Shown in pieces: positions 15,001-27,815 of a stretch of DNA of 64,000 nucleotides. Each line of letters starts with the position of its first letter. Position 1 is the first letter of the stretch. The notes beneath the pieces were generated by a model. The model was given only the letters and a program-made list of their open reading frames with translations, was not told the origin of the DNA and made no database searches. The stretch covers positions 1,822,458-1,886,457 of the forward strand of contig NC_031476.1 of assembly GCF_000006565.2 (NCBI RefSeq). Reading direction: 5' to 3'. The stretch comes from Toxoplasma gondii ME49 (taxonomy: Eukaryota > Apicomplexa > Conoidasida > Eucoccidiorida > Sarcocystidae). Made by a program: the position numbers and the translations under genes.

Positions 15001-18000
15001 AGTCCTTTCTTGCTCTTCATCCCACAACATCTTGTCCGCCAGATAGATCCGGATGCTCTTGCGCCTATCCGACCCTATAGGCCCGACGACGACGTCTTCG
15101 TTTTCTTCATTCCATTCCTCTGTGTTGGAGCTGCGAGGCTCTGGGCCCTCGGTCCCCGACCCTTGGGGCCTCGCGGAGATGTCTCCGGTTCGCTGGTGCG
15201 CGTCAGGAAGATGGTCACTCGCGTTCGCGCCTGACGAGCGTCTGCGAGACCCGATCTGGTTCATGTACGCTGTCAAAGTGGAGACGACTGACCGTCGTCG
15301 AACGGGGACAGATGCCTCAAAGGGCACAACGGGGCTCCCCACGCCTCCGCCCGTCTCCCCGCTCCGGCCCTCTGCGTTGGGCACAGTTGCACCTTCCCTG
15401 CTTACTGGAGAGTTGCGGGGCGTGGAGCCCTGCAGGGGGTCACTGACAGCCACTGACGCACTGAACGGTGGGTTCAAAGCCCCCTGGATCACGTGGTGCC
15501 CGATGAGCTGATATTCTCCTTCACCTTCCGAACTCTTGGGGACCTCTCGGGGCGACGCAGAAGCTCCCCCGAAAGGTCGACGAGGCATGCGAGCGAGATC
15601 GACACCCCAGCCCTTTCGTGAGGGAGGGAAACGCGGCATATACACAACGGTCGTCCAGCCACCGTACGGCAGTGGGGTGGGAGTGACGAGGTATCTCGGC
15701 AAGGGCGTCTGAGAAAGACCACATAGACACGCGACAAGCGGGACAGTCACGAACCTACGCAGTGTGTGATTTCAGGTGTCCATACGCCAAGCGTAGAACA
15801 AAAAGGGATGGCTGCAATGGACAGCTTTCGAGCGACGAGGCGACAACTTGCAGAACGGAAGATACGTCACTTCATACTCTGCACAACAGCCACGCGAAAC
15901 TCGTATCACCTTCGCCGGGAACGCTGAAAATACACCATTGCAACACATGCAGAAAAGCTGTTCCCGGAGAGATGTCAAACGGACACCAGCCACACAACCG
16001 TCAACGGTATCTCGTCCACGAACCACGCAGCCTCAGCTTTGCGTTTCGCTGGCCAACAGTTCCGTATATCTCAAATAACCGAATACGCGAATCGCGTGAG
16101 ACAGTCATGCTTGAAGTACGTAGAGAGCACCGACAAATAGACCAAACGTGTCACCTGCAGCCACATCGAATGCCCATTTCCGGTTTCTTTCTTCGTCTCG
16201 AGAATCGTCTCGTGTGACCGAACGTCTCACCTGAATCGACTCCGCTCGCGGGGTCCGCACGTAGCAGAGTCGGTCGAACCGTTTGAGCTGGAGGCCCATC
16301 ATGCCCTTCTGGACATGAACCAGATCGATGTAGATGTCGTTGCTACGGACGAGGTCGGATTTCTTCTTTTGGTGGAAACGGAAGTCGCAGCTGAAGACAA
16401 AGCAGAGCGTCGTGGACGGGAGCGGGTCAAAAACGGCGCCTCTGGCGACGATGTCCTCCAGAGTCTGAGTCCGGTCGCCTCTGACATTGGAACTGCTTCT
16501 GCGTCCCGCTCTGTTCCCCCGCAGCGTCGAGCCTCGCCCCCAGGAAAACGAATCCTCCCGCCTCCGGCGCGAGTGGCGCCGGCTCTCTCCTTCCCGATCT
16601 AGGGCAACGGGGATACTCCTTCGGCGCGGGTTGCTGGGGGAACATGGAGATGTAGTCGGCGTGCTTCCGCTCTCGAAGGAGGCGAACGAACGCAGTGTGT
16701 CGGGCGGTGCCGTCACGCCCAGAGCCGTTTCCGATTCGACAGGCAGGCCTACGCTTTTCAAGACCCCACGGGATGCTTCGCCCTTTCGGAGGCGTGAGGG
16801 AGACCCCTCGACGTCGCTCCGGTCCCCGTTTGCGTCTCGCCTGCTAAGACTCGACTCTTCTTCTCGCCCCTTCAGGCATGACCTGCGCTTCCGGGAGAGG
16901 CGCCGGGCTCCGGCGCCTCGCATCCAGTCGGCGTTTCTTCGACGGTGCCCTGTAACCAGCGCATCTTCGTCGCTGTCCCCGCCAGCGGCGACACACGAGT
17001 TTCTGTCGCGAAACCTGCGTCGACGGGACCGGGCCAGGCCGAAGGGGAAGTCGATGTGCATGCCGCCCTTGATGGCTGGCAGCATTTCGAGCCAGAGACT
17101 GGGGACTAGGACCTGGAGTTCGGAGTCCGAGAAGAACCAGCGTTTCCCGCCGAAGCCGCCTTCTTTGCCTTCAGCTTCGAGCGCGTGACCCTCGGCGAAG
17201 TCGTCGCCTCGGGCGCCGCCGGCGTCGTCTTCCTGAGCGAACTCGGAGTCCGCGACGGGAGTGGTCACCTCTTCTCGGCAGACGTATGGGCGACAGCCTG
17301 CACACGAGAATGGGTTTTGAGGGGTCCCTAGAGTCACGGCTCGAAAGACTTGTTTGCGTAAAAGAGCTGCGGAGACGCCGTCTTTCCAAGACAGGCTGTC
17401 TTCGGCTATCTGCCGAAGACGGACAACCAGAAAAAGGGGCGAAGAGTACTCGAACTGCGCGACGAACTTTTCGAAGTTGTCCTCCGGCTTCGTCTGGCCT
17501 ACGAGTTTCTTCTTCCAGAAGTCGACGTAGGTTTTGCACTCCTTCTCAGACGCCACACGCTTCAGGGGCCGCGTCGCGCCCTTCATGAAGAGAAACCACA
17601 TGTCCAGGAGCTTGACGAAGTTGAAGAACGCGTCGACCACGGCCGACGTCACGGAGAGCCGCAGTGGCGCGTGCTGCTGCTGGCCGTTCATGAGCGGAGG
17701 CGATGGCGGTTGAGTCCGGTCGCCAGGGAAGGTCGCGCCGCCTGTCTCCTTCTCTCCGATCGGCGCGCTCGCCTCCCTCGCCGCGACCGCCTTCTTCGCC
17801 GCTCCCACCTTGTTTGCCGCGCCTCGGGCCTCCTGAAGCGGGGCGGAGAGGGCGCGAGGTTCTGGCTCGGAACCTGTCTGCGCCCCAGACTCCAGAGACG
17901 CGTGTAAGTTGAAGAAAGGGAGACGGGAGGAGGGCGGCGCACACAGCGGGGGGCGAATCGGGTTCCCCAGGTCCGGGTGTTTCGAGGGGTCGTGAGCGAT

Positions 18001-21000
18001 GAAAGAGAGCTCCACTGACTTCCACGATTCCTGCTGGACGGGCAGCGACGACCCCAGAGCCCGCAGTTCCCATTTTTTGAACAAAATGTGCATTTCCATG
18101 CCGGTCTCAGGGGTGACGCGGAACGCATGAGAGTTCTTCGGCAGCACGTCTCGTACTTGACTCGGCACGACTTTGAACGCCTTCCCTGCCCGCATGCCCT
18201 GCAGGCAGTCTGCGTCTTCGTCCCTTGGTGTCGAGAGCGACGACTGCCTTCTTCTCCGCGGCCGCGCCCTTGTCGCGTATCGCTCTCCGAGCTGCGCACG
18301 GTCCAGGAGCTCTCCAGACAAGCTGCTGACGCCGCCTGACGCCGACTGTGGGCCTGAGTCAGTTGCAACGGGTCCACTTCCAGCGGTTCCGACAGGCTGC
18401 TCCGAAGTCGTGCTCCGGAGGCTGACCGTCGGGGACAGAAATCCCTTCTTGATGGCTTTCGTAGCCAAGGCCCTGGCGACGCCTTCATCACGAATCGGCA
18501 GTGTGTCCATGATTTCCCGACTCAGCTGAGCCGTCAGCGCCTCAACGGACGGCTTCTTCACCGCGAGGCGTCTCTCGCTTCGCAGTTCACCTCCGGTTTC
18601 TGCGTCATCCTTCTCGGAGTCTGTCTCCAGACCCTGGCCGGGGTTTGGCAGCTGCGAGGCTCCTTGCTTGCCACGATCTCTGGGACTCGACTCCCGACAA
18701 CCGTCGCGACCTACGGAGGTGTCGAACCGCGAGAGCACCCGCCCATGCGGAGTTGTCTCGAGCTCCCATGCCCTGCAGCCTTCGCTCTCGCCGTCCGTGG
18801 AAAAGGCTACGTTGTAAGCTCGGCGCCGCAGAGTCGTGTTGCTTTTCCGAAACGCGGTCCGCCACTCGCCTCCAGGCCGTCCATCGCTGTCAGGCGCGCT
18901 GGTCCCGCTGGCGCCATCGGTTTGAGGCGCTTCACGTTCTTCCTCGTCGCGTCGATCCGTTTTGCAGTCTGCGAAGTCTAGAGACTGCGAAGATCCCTGA
19001 AGTCCCGACTTCTTCGAAGAGAGCGACTGTGCAAAGGCCTCGCCCCCAGAGCCTTCCCCGCCCGAACCAGCAGCCCCAGTCTCCTGCTCCCCCGAAGACA
19101 CCTGGGATCCATCGGCTTCACCGGCTTCTTCTGCCTCCCGGTTCAACAACAAATTCAGCTCCCGGCGAGCCTCTGTGTCCCCGCGATTCTTCCGCAGTCG
19201 ACGCCGCAGATCCTGCGCCTTCTTCACAAACGCAGACGGACCGGAGCGCCACCGGAGCTGTGGCCGCGGAAACTCTCGGAACCACAAATGAAAGCCGACG
19301 AACCGCATCCACAAGCCCATCAACAAACAGTTCTCTGAACCTGAGAGGGAAGCGCTCGCAGAGCAAACAGAACACAGGAAACATGGGGAATCCTTAGAAA
19401 GGACTTGGAAATTGCTTGTTTTGGCCAGGAGACGGTTTGCAGCTCAAGAAGCCGGAGGAGAAAAGACATAGATCAACAGCCCTTGACGAACTGGCAGGGC
19501 ATGCGGCGAAAACATAGCAAAGAACACCGGCTGTACCGTGCACGCATTTCGTAAATTGGGCATGTTTCTGTTCCTGTATCGAGACACATGGAGAGGTGAT
19601 GGACGAGAGGCAGTCACCTATTATTATCAGACACAGTCTCGCGGGGAAATTCGACAAGAAGAAGAGCGAAGGGCGGAGGCCAAACTGGGAGTCTCACGTT
19701 GATATCAAATACGCTGCTCCGTGGAGTACGCACGACGAGTTGGACTGCTGGCTCAGATCATGAAGGACTAGACTCGAGCTCTGAATACTCGACTGGTACG
19801 GCGGCCTCAATTCATGACACAAAATGCAGTGTTACTGTCCTGCCTTCAGGAAAGCAAACCGAGATGGTATACATACGGGGCAGCCGTACCTGTGCTCTCG
19901 ACCTCGGAGAGGCGAGGGTCGCCCCGATGGGGCGAGTCGATAAGGAACTCATCGATTTTGAATTCGAAGCCAAACGGCGTTTGGTGGATATTGTCGTCGA
20001 CCAAATGCACGTGAATGTTCTTCACATGGATCTTCAGCGCGTTCACAATCCGCGGCTCAATCGTCTGGAAGAGCGAAATCGGAAGGAAAGCAGCCCACGC
20101 ATGCGATAGATAAGGCATGCGCCAGAGTCACGTATGTAGTGGGACGAGAAGAGAGAAAAGATCCAGGGATTGAGTTGGAGAAACATGAAGAGCTGTCCAG
20201 CAGAGACAGTTCAACACTGATCTCAGCCGGTTCAAGAGTGAGAGAAAACTTCGGCCGCCATATGGAACTGCACATACACCCCTTTGTGCGGATATGTGAA
20301 TGTACGAACAGAAGCCGCGGCACAGTTTAGATCATAAAGTTAGTGTAGAAATAGATCCCCAACTGAACACCGCGTCTCACTACGGTAACGAAGATCATCA
20401 GGATGCCTTTTTGGAGATCCTTCCCGGCATCGCGTTACATCCACGTGCATTCACACTTGAGACAAGCAAGGCAGTAATGGTCAGGAGCACAGGAAACGAA
20501 ATCGCGCCTTCTTCGTCGAGTATTCGAGCGAGCACAAGGCATGCGGGCCTAGTTTCTCGACGCAGAAAGCAGAAAGCCGCTTTTGCGTTGTACCTGGGTG
20601 AGGCTCTTTTTGTCAGGAACCGAAGTGCTGAAGAGCGAGGCGAACTTCTGCCAGAGGTCAATCCGTTTCCGTTTCGCCTTGAGAACTTTGGCTAGCCAGT
20701 GCTCGGCATCCCATTCACTGGGGTACAGCAGCCGGAGTCTGCAACAGGCAAAGGGCAAGGACTGAAGCTGTGAAACCTAGAAATGGACAGGGATTCTTGA
20801 GGTGCACAATCTTCTGAGTCCGTTACACTCCCATGCAGTCCCAGACAGAGGCAGAAGACCGACCAACCGGCGGTCTCGGGGCTTTGAACTTGAAGAAACG
20901 AACAGAACACTCGAAACGTCTCTTGTGAAGCAATTCACCCAACTGCAAACGGTAGGCAGGAACCCCCGCGGACTCTCAGCTGTCTGAAGCAGTCCAGAAG

Positions 21001-21402
21001 AACGCATTTAGGTGCAGCTTTTTGCGAGCGACCCGAGGACCACGAGCCATCCATCCAGACCCGGTGGCTGCATACGAACGACGTCCTCCGAGCACGGAAC
21101 CACTGACGCGGCCAGGCATACCTGATCTCGAGGTCTTCCGCCTCGATGGTGAAGGGATTGGAGGACGGGGAGCCGAAGAAAGTTTGCCAAGAGAATTTCG
21201 CTCGAACCTTGGCGATGTTGGAGTAGTCAACGGCGAAGGGGATTTCTGCGAGGTCGAAGAGCTGCTGTGGAAAAGGAATGTTCGTCAAGTGGACTTCCGG
21301 CTCAGCCAGCGAGTCGATGCGGAAGTTGTTGATGGGGTCCCAGTCGCCGAGGAACTCATGGCCGTAGGTCTTGATGAGCTGGTCAAGAATGTTGGTCAAC
21401 AT
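1..21402 (-). CDS. Giant VPS13/chorein-type bridge-like lipid-transfer protein, 5' six exons (3' end outside the window)
   Basis: Proposed exons on the minus strand are 21402-21122, 20738-20594, 20064-19890, 19340-16231, 15708-13029 and 12833 to beyond position 1. They total 19,224 nt (6,408 codons), all phases agree, and no stop is reached. The start ATG at 21402 gives MLTNILDQLIKTYGHEFLG, the usual chorein N-terminal helix. The first ~200 residues follow the chorein_N pattern, including an IHVKNIHVHLVDD strand equivalent to the conserved KNIHIRYED of VPS13. Around residue 800 a YVDFWKKKL segment recalls the extended-chorein region. Short amphipathic strand segments (for example IVVTLPEITVVASEL, RIRLRPNRVNVSVRGV and KTVSVDLDGIEAWIV) recur between long Gly/Ser/Pro/Arg-rich stretches. 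Proteins of this family form hydrophobic grooves that move lipids between membranes at contact sites. Family assignment is fairly secure. The exact VPS13 subclass is not resolved, because the diagnostic C-terminal domains lie off the window. Confidence 0.82.
12834..13028 (-). other. Stop-free, in-frame 195-nt intron of the VPS13-like gene
   Basis: On the minus strand the donor is C|GTAAGT (exon ends at 13029) and the acceptor is TTTGCAG|TC (exon resumes at 12833). The segment is 195 nt, exactly 65 codons, with no stop in the reading frame, so either splicing or retention keeps the protein in frame. The retained translation would be unusually rich in Cys and aromatic residues (for example CAVCCFLFC) compared with the flanking hydrophilic sequence. 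That, together with strong consensus sites, favours an intron. Confidence 0.6.
15709..16230 (-). other. Intron 4 of the VPS13-like gene
   Basis: Donor GATTCAG|GTGAGACG (exon ends at 16231) and acceptor TTTCTCAG|ACG (exon resumes at 15708), both in phase 0. The frame meets a stop inside the intron, at about 16105, so it must be removed for the downstream 5,000-codon frame to be used. It joins a conserved strand-rich segment ending LCYVRTPRAESIQ to TPLPRYLVTPTPLPYG. Confidence 0.72.
19890..21402 (-). other. Chorein N-terminal domain, exons 1-3
   Basis: Three small exons (281, 145 and 175 nt) encode about 200 residues that define the family. Exon 1 carries the N-terminal helix and the IPFAVDYSNIAKVRAKFSW strand pair. 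It ends ATC AG|GTATGC and joins exon 2 at GCAG|A, rebuilding an Arg codon. Exon 2 contains the SEWDAEHWLAK linker and ends CAG|GTACAA in phase 0. Exon 3 opens TIEPRIVNALKIHVKNIHV and ends in G, which joins GT of exon 4 to make Gly. Introns are 20739-21121, 20065-20593 and 19341-19889. The in-frame ORF extends a little upstream of 21402 without another ATG, so 21402 is the preferred start. Confidence 0.75.
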
Positions 21403-24400
21403 CTTGGGAGCCAGAGGAGACACCAAACGCCGAGTCAGGCGCGGGTCGACGCCCGTTGACACTCGAGGCGCATGCAGACCACCCGACCGAGCACGTCTGC
21501 GACGAGGAAAGGTGGAAAGAAGACCGTAAAGAACTGAGTTGCCGTCTAAAGCTCCTACCTCGACGTTCGTAAGCTGCCAACGCGACAGCTTAACTTGGCG
21601 TTGGACTTGAGTCGTCTAATGCATGGAGACAAACAGAAGGTGCATTCTCCTGGGAGGCAGCAAGACATGCCCTCATCCAGGAGCCGCCGAAGTCTCTGTG
21701 GGGCTTCCACGCGGCCTGCCTTCCTGCACCTCCGGCGAATCCCTGAGAGAGTGAGCTCGATCTATGATACACGAGTCTGAGACCTCTTGTTCTGTTCAGA
21801 CGAGACTGTTCAGAGTCTCCCTGTTCTCAAGAAAAAACAAAGCGAGGAGAGGCAGACGAATCAGCGACCTGTGGGTGCCTTTGCAGAACAGATCCTCGCG
21901 ACGCTTCCGACCTCTCGCTCGCGCGCGCTTCCGGAGCTCCAGTGTCCCAGCGAGCGGCTCAAGGACCAAGACGACCGACGACGGCGACCGCGAACAGAAA
22001 TGCCCGGAAGCAAGGGTGAAGATAACGCAAGAAACAAGAATAAAACGTCGAAACAACGACGGCGACAAGGGACGAGGCCGACAACGACACAAAGTTGGCG
22101 AACGAAGACGTGGAGGCCGAAGAAAAGGCACACTTCCAAACGAGAGACAGAGGGCGAGACCGAGTACCACTAGTTACAGACAGAGGCCTGCTGCCGCCAT
22201 CAGGCGGTTCATTCGCCAGAAGCGTGAACGGAGTCCATCCCGTTCTTAATCAGGTGGAAAGCCACCAAGAATCCGATCCGTAGATTCCAGTGTCCCCCGT
22301 TAAGTTTTTCGGAGTGACCACTGGAGAAAGCCGGAGTCGAAGAGAAGCACGGGAGCCCCGCCTACGGCGAAGAGCCGCTGCTGGTTGACCCTCGAAAGTC
22401 TGCCGGCTCTGTGGAGTCGCGAAAAGGAAACAGCGAGGCGGGGAAAGCAGGACCACATCATTCTCCTTCCTGTCCCTCAGGGAGTTCCTCCATCGCGGCC
22501 TTCACACGAGGAGTGCCAGGAAAGGCAGGAAAAGTGAAGGGTGGCAGAGAGGTTCGGGGGAAAAGGAGATCCGAGAAAAGCGGAGAGAGAATCGGTTTGA
22601 CGGGGGTAACACGGAAAGCGGAGAAACCACTAAACCTGCCTGCGGAAAAGCGGCAAACATCGGCGCCTCTCTTGAGTTTCCGCGACAGCCACGAAAAGAA
22701 TCTTCGCGCGTGTCTCTTCCCTGTATTTTGGTGCTTTTAATCGGTTTCGTAAAGATCCAGAAGGCGTGAAACAGCAGGACGGAAAGCGAAGACCACCGGG
22801 AAACAGCTCCTAGAGAGATGGTGTGACCAACAGAAATCAGCAGGAACAATGCAGACAGGAGAGAAACGACTAGGTTGTGTGGACGCGTTTCTCCAGAAGT
22901 TCACCGCAGGACCTTTGAAAGCAGAATCGAGACAAGGAACAGCAAGAGCGTCACAAATTGGCCGTTTGCTTTTCACAGCGTTCTCTCTCACAACAGCGAA
23001 GACACCGCTGCAGCTAGCAAGAGAGACCTAGGTTATGGGTGCCTCCCGCGGAAATGTTTTCAACTTTTTAAAAAGTGGTAAACGAGAGGCAGTCGGTAGC
23101 AGCAAACCAAAAAAAGAAAACTTCGTCGCAAATTTCCAGGCCCCAATCCTTTATAGAACGCGAAAGGCTGGTCATGGCAGAGACTAGAAAAGTAGGACGA
23201 GCAGTCGACTCTCCAGATTTCTCACTCGCGAAAACAGCGTCTGCGCATGTATTTTTTCCGATTGCGCAGAAAGCAACGAAACGAGAGGCAGAGACCCTGG
23301 AGGAGACTCGGGAAAGGCCCTTTCAAAAGGAGACAGACAATCGATGAAGAAGAAGCCGAGACTACTGTCTGTCGCAAAACGAAACACTCCAAAGTCCCCC
23401 TGGTCCGGGCAAAGATGCCTCATTCGCGCTCTCCCAACCCCAGACACGCAACCCGGCCGGGGGCTCGCTGTAAAAGAAAAGAGGATTCTTCGGAAATGTC
23501 CAACCCGGCAGACAATTTGGGTATTTCGTTTGTTATTCGGTAGGTTTACAAGTGTAAAGGTTCTTCCATAAGCTGCATACGTCTGCTGTGGTAGCCTCGC
23601 TTCTGTCCGAATCTGTAGTGAGGGACTCGTTCGCTCTGTGCAACGGCCTTAGACTTGCAAGTTCTTTCTTTTTATCGGAGCCAAGGGTTGAATCAGAAGA
23701 CTCCAAGAGTCGAGGGAGCGGCCGAGGCGCGCTTCTGAGACAACAGTTGCTTCAGCTCGGAAGGCAGCGGTGAAAACGGATGCCGACAACAAGCAGAGCA
23801 CGTGGAACTAGGCACTGGATGGGAGCGAGGTGTGTGCGAGGATTCAGACGTAACAACTGTACTTGAACAGCAACTGTACTTGCGACCATATTCACGTTGA
23901 CAGGGCTATAGTCTTCAGGCAGGCCGCGGCAAGTGTGTAAACGAGTGCGTAGAGTTGATAACACTCGAAGAAAGGGTCACTCCAAACCTCGATCACGCGG
24001 AAGGCACGCTGCACAAACTCAGGGAGCAAAAGATCAGCGTATCGTGTTTGTCAAGTTATCCCTATTTTACATTTTTTCCATCATGTAGGGAGGAGAAACG
24101 GAACTGTGCATACCGGTATGCGTTGCTTCAACGCAGTTCTCCTCACGCGTACGGCTGCGATCCTTCTCTGAGTCGAGGGGTTTAAACGGCAAGGGAACAG
24201 CAAAAGCACTTCACGGCTTGTCGCATTCTGGTGTGGTCCCCAGCTTCGAGCCTGCCCGGAGCTTGTTTTTCCTTCACAGGTTTGAGAAGCGGTTACCAGT
24301 GTTTCAGTTTGTTCCACGCACCTCCCCGTTAGAAACGCGACGCGATATCCGAGAAACGACGAAAAAAGAAACAGAAGATACGCCTTTCAGCCATAAGTGT

Positions 24401-25484
24401 GTATCCGGATGTTGCATAGTCTCGTAGGATTGCAGGTATGTGTGCAACGATGTAGATCTATGTCTGTGCGTCCTGGTGGTTGCTTTTGTCATCTGTGGCG
24501 ACGAGCACTATTTCCCGTTCAGTGCCGTACCATCACACCCTCCGTTGTTTGCAGATGCCCAGCATTTCACAACTCTTTGAGAAACCCATAGAGTGTTCTT
24601 TCCTGCTCAGAAACCGGCGACAGAATGCATGGATTGCGGCGTCTTGCCAAAAAATATCACTGGGTGCATAGATATCATCGGGTGTCGCCAAAGTTTTTCG
24701 CGTGATTCCAGTAGAGATCCAGCTGCCCGGTCTTACGCAATCAATCTGTTGACGGATGCGTTTGCCTTTTCGGATAGTGTCTATGCGGTATGTTGTGAGC
24801 GGACAAAAGCCAGAAAGATGCATTCGGAGAAACGGTGGCTCGGGAACAGCAGACACAACTTTGAAGTCGGATATACAAGCGACACAGATACAGAAAGACT
24901 CAAGAGGAACAGAGACAAAAACAGAGATTGATGACCTCAACACGCGACCACGTCGACGGGCACGCAGTACAAGTCGATGCGCATTGTTGTTCAGGGATCC
25001 AAATCCCTTTCCAATCTACACACATGATCAAAAGTAACCCTGTCTCCGAGATTATTACTTCCGATACGATGGTACTTATCGTGCTATCATATGAAATGCT
25101 GTTTTCTCTCGCTGATAATTCCATTGAAGCGGTAATCGCAGAGACGCAAGATGTGCCCCGAATAAAATCAAAGATGTACCGAGTGTTCTCGAAACCAAAC
25201 AAGCATCTGTGATCCCGTTACATCAGTAGATCTAGAAGAAGAAATGCTGCCCGGTGCTTATTCAGCATCTACCTGGAGGGAAAACTCCGAAAGACGCAGA
25301 GCTGCACATGTGTAGGCCTGTTTCGGAAAACGGTTATCTATTCCCAAGAGAGCCTTGAAACACGTGTAAAGTGACCTACACTCTAAATCACCACAACACA
25401 TGAAACAAGCCCGATTTCTACACATACTTCGGCCCCTTGAAGAGCGACAGGATAAACAGTGAATTCTCAGGCATTCGTGTATCA

Positions 25485-25658
25485 ATGAAAAGTGCTAGCC
25501 TTGCGGCAGCTGTATCGACACTGATGTGTGCCGTCGTTATATTCATGTACCAATCGTGCATGCAAAACGAGAAACCGTTGAAAGCAAAGGGCATCATTCG
25601 TCCTAGAACGTCAAAGACTGACTCCGCGAGTGCATCCGCCCAGGTGGTAAGGCGATAA
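25485..25658 (+). CDS. Possible short exon with signal-anchor-like N-terminus (weak candidate)
   Basis: An ATG at 25485 opens a 57-residue frame whose first ~25 residues read as a signal peptide or anchor: MKSASLAAAVSTLMCAVVIF followed by MYQSC. A basic then Ser/Ala-rich tail follows. Near the end a GTG|GTAAGG could act as a splice donor, which would make this a first exon of a secreted or membrane protein. I could not identify a matching downstream exon by phase, and the family is not recognised. It may equally be chance in an AT-richer spacer. Confidence 0.18.
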   Translation: MKSASLAAAVSTLMCAVVIFMYQSCMQNEKPLKAKGIIRPRTSKTDSASASAQVVRR

Positions 25659-27430
25659 CATTTCTTAAGAGCAACTGATTTATCCTGGTCGACGACTAAG
25701 AGCGCGTGAGAACGACAGATCGATTGTAAGTGGCGCATCTCTACTTTTGGGCGATCTTCCCTCAATTTGGCTGTCCTAGAAAAATCGAAAAACAACGTCA
25801 GCTGCTCTTTCAAACGGCTTTACGTCGTAGATACCATTTCCAGGAACCTGCAGCGTTCTGATTGACAGACCGGCGCACAGTAAGTGGGTAGTACACCCAG
25901 ACACAGGATTCACAACTTTACAGCTGAGCATCCCCTCATTACTATCCAATTATACAAAAATCACTCCAACCCTCTGTAAATATCCTTCAACTCACGCATT
26001 CCTCCAATCAGCGAAACCTTCCTGCCGATACGCAGCTTGAGCCCGACCTTCCCCCGACCTACAACTGACGAAGTGACTTTTTCGCATTCACCAGTCTCTC
26101 TCATGAGATATCTTGATCAAGTATTTCCTTCGGAATTGCTTGTCTTTGGAGTTCCTCGCGAACGAACGAGTTTTTGAAGGTTGCAGAACGTGCGATCGTT
26201 TCTGCCGCACGGCAGCGACAGCCTCTCGAGGCTTTTTCATGGAAACAACTGCTTTCGGCGTCACGCGTTTCCCCAAGGACTGTCGACGTCAACAGGCTCC
26301 TGAGAAAGACACCCTGTTGTCTGCTGGAAACCCACAGCCTTCTCTCAAGGTTCGAGTTCGACTCATACAACGAACGTACAGCGCCGAAGCCGCGGCTACC
26401 AGGCTGCTTCACGAGCACATGCGGCGACACCCTTGATTTTAGATACTTTTACTCGATGAGCAACCCGATTATGCGCAATAGCGTCGTCCTTCCCCCTTGA
26501 GGGAGATCCACCGTTTTTCATTGTCAGGGAGCTCCGCGAAATACAGGCTCTCTGCAGTGGAAGGGACGGTGGCCACGAGACGCGAGTCGCACACGGTATT
26601 CCCGTCCAAAAAGTTGCCGTCTCCTGGGCTGCTGCTTTTAGCCCGCTTTGCTTTTTGTGCCAACATATTAGTCAACTTCTTTCCTACTTTGAGGATCGAC
26701 AGCCGAGCCGCGTTCCTTTTTGTGCCCTCACTGTAGTAGAAATTCATAAAAACGTTGAGCGCATGCACATCGAACAAGCCATGCTGGTGTCAGAGAACCC
26801 GCGTGTCGCGTGGGTCTATAGGCGGGCTGCAACTTTTGTTTTTACTTTCAATACAGTGCGTTTCCTTCCTTTTCTTGTCATGTTTCGTGGAAATAGGAGT
26901 TTCTAGCCTACTTTGCGCTCCATGGTCCCGGTTTCTGTTGAATTTCCGTGCCATGTCCGTCTGTTTCTCAGTCGTGGAGTGTCTCCTTGTCTGTTTGTGC
27001 AGCTAGAAGTGTAGTAGCCATTGCACCAAAGAAACGGGGCTCTCGTTTTCTGTCCTCTCTCGCGCAAGACTCTTCTTAAACGTGCAAAGTTCAGAACGCA
27101 GAGTTTTCGCGTCTCAGCAGGCTCCTGCCAAGGCTTTTCCGCGGCACCACTTTGTGTTCCACAGTTAAACCGCGGCTCCTGCCAACTCGCCGGTTGCACA
27201 CTACCTACCTCATCACCTTGAGTAGATGTTTCCGTATTTCTGTAGAACAAGGGAATGATTTGATGGTCACGATGTGACTCAGAACATGCTTTTCGGCGCG
27301 GTCGGTGCAGATTTTTCGGGTATGGAGACACGCATGTAACGAAGGACGACCCCCGCTGAACGGAAAAGTCTTCATCAAGGTTTATTATGCCTGTGTTTGC
27401 TCGGTTTTCGGCGTCCTGTCCTGTTTTCGC

Positions 27431-27436
27431 GCATGC
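27431..27436. promoter_or_regulatory. GCATGC palindrome upstream of the dehydrogenase
   Basis: A GCATGC palindrome sits 380 bp upstream of the proposed ATG; another lies at 26761-26766. GCATGC-type motifs are over-represented in coccidian promoters and are typical of ApiAP2 binding sites. Function here is inferred from position only. Confidence 0.35.
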
Positions 27437-27815
27437 ACATCCCGTCTGAAGCAAGATTTCTTGACTTTCAGAGTGGACGCCCCACCAGATCTGGTCCCCT
27501 TTCGAGTCGGTAACACCCGGTAGCGCGGACGAAGCTGAACGAGTTTCCCCGGGGCTTCAGACGCGAGGAAAAAGAAAGCAAACAAGTAGGGAGAGCCATG
27601 TCTTTCCAAGAAGCTGAGAAACGGAGGCCAAAACCGGAGAGGAAGCTACACTGAACTGTCCACCCGTTGTTGCCTCGCCTGTGGCCTCTGGATCTGTCCG
27701 AGACCCGATTTCCCCTCTCCTCCACACTTTCCTTTGCTTCTTTTTCTCTCTCTTTCTTCACCTCCTTCTCCCCTCTCTCTCTTTTTCCTCCTTCGATCCT
27801 CCTCGCCCACACACG

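Larger units (their letters stand above)
21403..27815. other. Intergenic region between divergent genes (about 6.4 kb)
   Basis: This stretch separates the VPS13-like gene (minus) from the dehydrogenase (plus) and should hold both promoters and 5' UTRs. The part next to the VPS13-like gene is purine/Arg-codon rich; open frames there, such as 21764-22249, are low complexity and look like UTR. GCATGC palindromes occur at 26761-26766 and 27431-27436, on the dehydrogenase side. From about 23.5 to 26.5 kb the base composition is more AT-rich. Apart from the candidate ORF at 25485-25658, no gene is supported. Confidence 0.6.

Noticed and set aside
21764..22249. 161-codon plus-strand open frame rich in Arg and Lys
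   Set aside because: Low complexity, no domain, located in the likely 5' UTR/promoter of the minus-strand VPS13-like gene.
26340..26370. GGTTCGAGTTC resembling a tRNA T-loop
   Set aside because: No matching stems or anticodon arm could be drawn around it.
21764..27680. Mitochondrial DNA insertions or transposon remnants, common in Toxoplasma nuclear DNA
   Set aside because: I looked for cytochrome or rRNA-like stretches and for terminal repeats in the spacers and found nothing I could support by eye. A BLAST against the mitochondrial blocks would settle it.
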